The notes under the pieces: generated by a model
Told to the model about the DNA's origin: nothing
The model's database searches: none
Seen by the model: only the letters and a program-made list of their open reading frames with translations
Translations under genes and position numbers: made by a program
Source: Collinsella sp.
GTDB taxonomy: Bacteria; Actinomycetota; Coriobacteriia; Coriobacteriales; Coriobacteriaceae
Length of the DNA stretch: 6,619 nucleotides
Assembly (NCBI GenBank): GCA_019419405.1
Contig: DYAA01000126.1
Coordinates: 1 to 6,619, forward strand
Direction: 5' to 3'
Shown here: positions 5,033 through 6,619 of the stretch, piece by piece
Numbering within the stretch: the first letter of the stretch is position 1
How the letters are laid out: each line of letters opens with the position of its first letter

Positions 5033-6619
5033 CTAGTCGTCGTCGCTCGCACCCAGCTGCTGCAGCAGCATGAGCGCCGCGGCCACGGGGCCGGTGCCGT
5101 CGTTGGCGTCGAGGCCGCGACCCAGGCCGCTGCCCGCGCCGGCACCCGCCTTGTAGGGCACCGACAGCTTGCGGCTCTTGGGGAAGTTCACCGCGCCATA
5201 GCGGGTCTTAAGCTCAAAGGCCACCTTCTTGGGCACGTCTACGCCCAAAAACGTGATGCGGCCGCCACTGAGCGTGACGCTCTCGAGCCCCAGACGCTCG
5301 CCGCGGATACGGATGCGCGCGCGGTTGAACAGGTTGAGTCCCGCCAACGGCAGCTCACCATGCGCGGCCTCGGTCTCTTCCTGCACCTCGTCGATGCTCT
5401 CCAGGTCCTCGGCCGCCGCGAGCTTACGGTACACGAGCACGCGCTGATCCACCGCCGGCAGGTACTCCTCGGACAAGAAGTAGTCGGCCGGCAGGTTAAT
5501 ACCCACGCTCGCCGCCTCCACGCCGGCGTCGTCATCGCCGCGCGCCTCGGCCACGGCCTGGCCCAACATCTGCGTAAACAGGTCAAAGCCCACGCTCGAC
5601 AGGTTGCCGTGCTGCTCGGCGCCCATAAGCGAGCCGGCACCGCGAATCTCCAGGTCGCGCATGGCGATGCGCATGCCGCTGCCCAGGTCCTGGAACTCGG
5701 AAAGTGCGGTCAGGCGCGCCGTGGCCTCCTCGGTGAGTGGCAGCTCGCCCGGGAACATAAAGTACGCGTAGGCCTGCGTGGCAGAGCGGCCCACGCGGCC
5801 CTTGAGCTGGTAGAGCTGCGCCAGGCCCAGACGCTGCGAATCCTCGATGATGAGCGTGTTGGCGGTCGCGTTGTCGATGCCGCTCTCCACGATGGTCGTG
5901 GCGATGAGCACGTCGATCTTTTTGGTCGCGAACTCGATCATCACGTCCTCGACCTCGCGCGGGCTCATCTTGCCGTGCGCCACGCCCACGCGCGCCTCGG
6001 GCGCGGCCTCGTGCACGCGCGCCACGGCATCGTCGATGGTCTTGACGCGGTTGGACACGTAGTACACCTGGCCGCCGCGACCCACCTCCAGGCGAATCGC
6101 CGCGCTCACCACATCGGGGTCGTACTCCCCCACGTGCACGATCACGGGGCGACGCCCGGTGGGCGGCGTGGTGATCAGGCTCATGTCGCGCACGCCGCTC
6201 GTGGCCATCTGCATGGTTCGCGGAATCGGCGTTGCCGAAAGCGTGAGCACGTCAATCTGCTCGCGCAGGTTCTTGAGCTGCTCCTTGTGCTGCACGCCAA
6301 AGCGCTGCTCCTCGTCGATGATCACCAGGCCCAGGTTCTTGGGGTTCACGTCGGCCGAAAGCAGACGATGCGTGCCGATGAGCACGTCGATCGTGCCCTC
6401 GGCAAACGCCTTGAGCGCGCGCTTTTGCTGCGCCGGGGTGCGGAAGCGGCTGAGCACCTCGACCTCGAGGCCAAACGGGACAAAGCGCTCAAAGAACGTC
6501 TCGTAGTGCTGCTGGGCCAGAATGGTCGTGGGGCAGAGCACCATGACTTGGCGGCCGGAGTCCACGCACTTAAACGCTGCGCGCAGGGCGACCTCGGTCT
6601 TGCCGAAGCCCACGTCGCC
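5033..6619 (-). CDS. Transcription-repair coupling factor Mfd, C-terminal half (partial)
   Basis: Mfd is an ATP-driven DNA translocase that removes RNA polymerase stalled at lesions and recruits UvrA. The gene enters from the right edge already inside the helicase core, so the start codon, UvrB-like region and RNA-polymerase-interacting domain lie outside the window. The 528 visible residues begin at the Walker A GDVGFGKTE (1-9). They continue with DEEQ (102-105), LSATPIPRTM (127-136), VESGIDNATANTLIIE (244-259), LYQLKGRVGRS (269-279) and the TRG-like segment SEFQDLGSGMRIAMRDLEIRGAGSLMG around 307-333. The C-terminal D7 domain follows from about 373 (INLPADYFLSEEYLP). Full-length Mfd is usually about 1,150 residues, so roughly the last 45% is seen. 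A Gly/Ala-rich linker (about 490-503) precedes a short acidic end, ASDDD. The frame is intact. PAP2 and aldolase genes follow closely and may be read from the mfd transcript. Confidence 0.95.
   Translation of the reverse strand, partial: GDVGFGKTEVALRAAFKCVDSGRQVMVLCPTTILAQQHYETFFERFVPFGLEVEVLSRFRTPAQQKRALKAFAEGTIDVLIGTHRLLSADVNPKNLGLVIIDEEQRFGVQHKEQLKNLREQIDVLTLSATPIPRTMQMATSGVRDMSLITTPPTGRRPVIVHVGEYDPDVVSAAIRLEVGRGGQVYYVSNRVKTIDDAVARVHEAAPEARVGVAHGKMSPREVEDVMIEFATKKIDVLIATTIVESGIDNATANTLIIEDSQRLGLAQLYQLKGRVGRSATQAYAYFMFPGELPLTEEATARLTALSEFQDLGSGMRIAMRDLEIRGAGSLMGAEQHGNLSSVGFDLFTQMLGQAVAEARGDDDAGVEAASVGINLPADYFLSEEYLPAVDQRVLVYRKLAAAEDLESIDEVQEETEAAHGELPLAGLNLFNRARIRIRGERLGLESVTLSGGRITFLGVDVPKKVAFELKTRYGAVNFPKSRKLSVPYKAGAGAGSGLGRGLDANDGTGPVAAALMLLQQLGASDDD

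Overview
The window is a high-GC bacterial chromosome segment. Compact, mostly same-strand genes with purine-rich ribosome binding sites, and a gut-type Amadori-compound deglycase beside a GntR/UTRA regulator, suggest an intestinal actinobacterium of the Coriobacteriia, possibly Collinsella. That assignment is inferred from overall character, not from a marker gene. Six protein genes are supported. All are on the minus strand except the GntR regulator.

Layout, left to right. Positions 1-430 hold no convincing gene but several inverted repeats: a hairpin at 174-205, a long imperfect palindrome at 295-388 whose core looks like an intrinsic terminator for the minus strand, and a perfect 12-bp hairpin at 404-431 touching the next stop codon. 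At 431-1423 (-) lies a double-SIS sugar-phosphate deglycase of the FrlB/FraB/GfrF family. A 205-bp AT-rich divergent promoter region follows, with phased 11-bp ATACA repeats. At 1629-2351 (+) is a GntR/HutC-type regulator with a UTRA domain. The two form a divergon, and the regulator probably senses a sugar-phosphate ligand and controls the deglycase and itself. No PTS permease or kinase is adjacent.

At 2373-2963 (-) is a phosphinothricin-acetyltransferase-like GNAT enzyme, convergent with the regulator across 21 bp that fold into alternative hairpins. Upstream of it, transcribed leftwards, are a low-specificity threonine aldolase (3042-4067), a PAP2-type membrane phosphatase (4113-4976) and the C-terminal half of the transcription-repair coupling factor Mfd (5033 to the right edge). 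Spacings of 56 and 45 bp suggest that mfd, the PAP2 gene and the aldolase gene can be co-transcribed. A strong intrinsic terminator (2980-3023) then separates them from the GNAT gene.

The main unexplained signals are non-coding: (1) a 37-nt motif repeated with identical spacing just after the stop codons of mfd and the deglycase gene, one copy of which forms an arm of the 94-bp palindrome; (2) the 11-bp phased repeats in the divergon. The proteins themselves belong to known families. I did not see a CRISPR array, a transposase, a tRNA or an rRNA.
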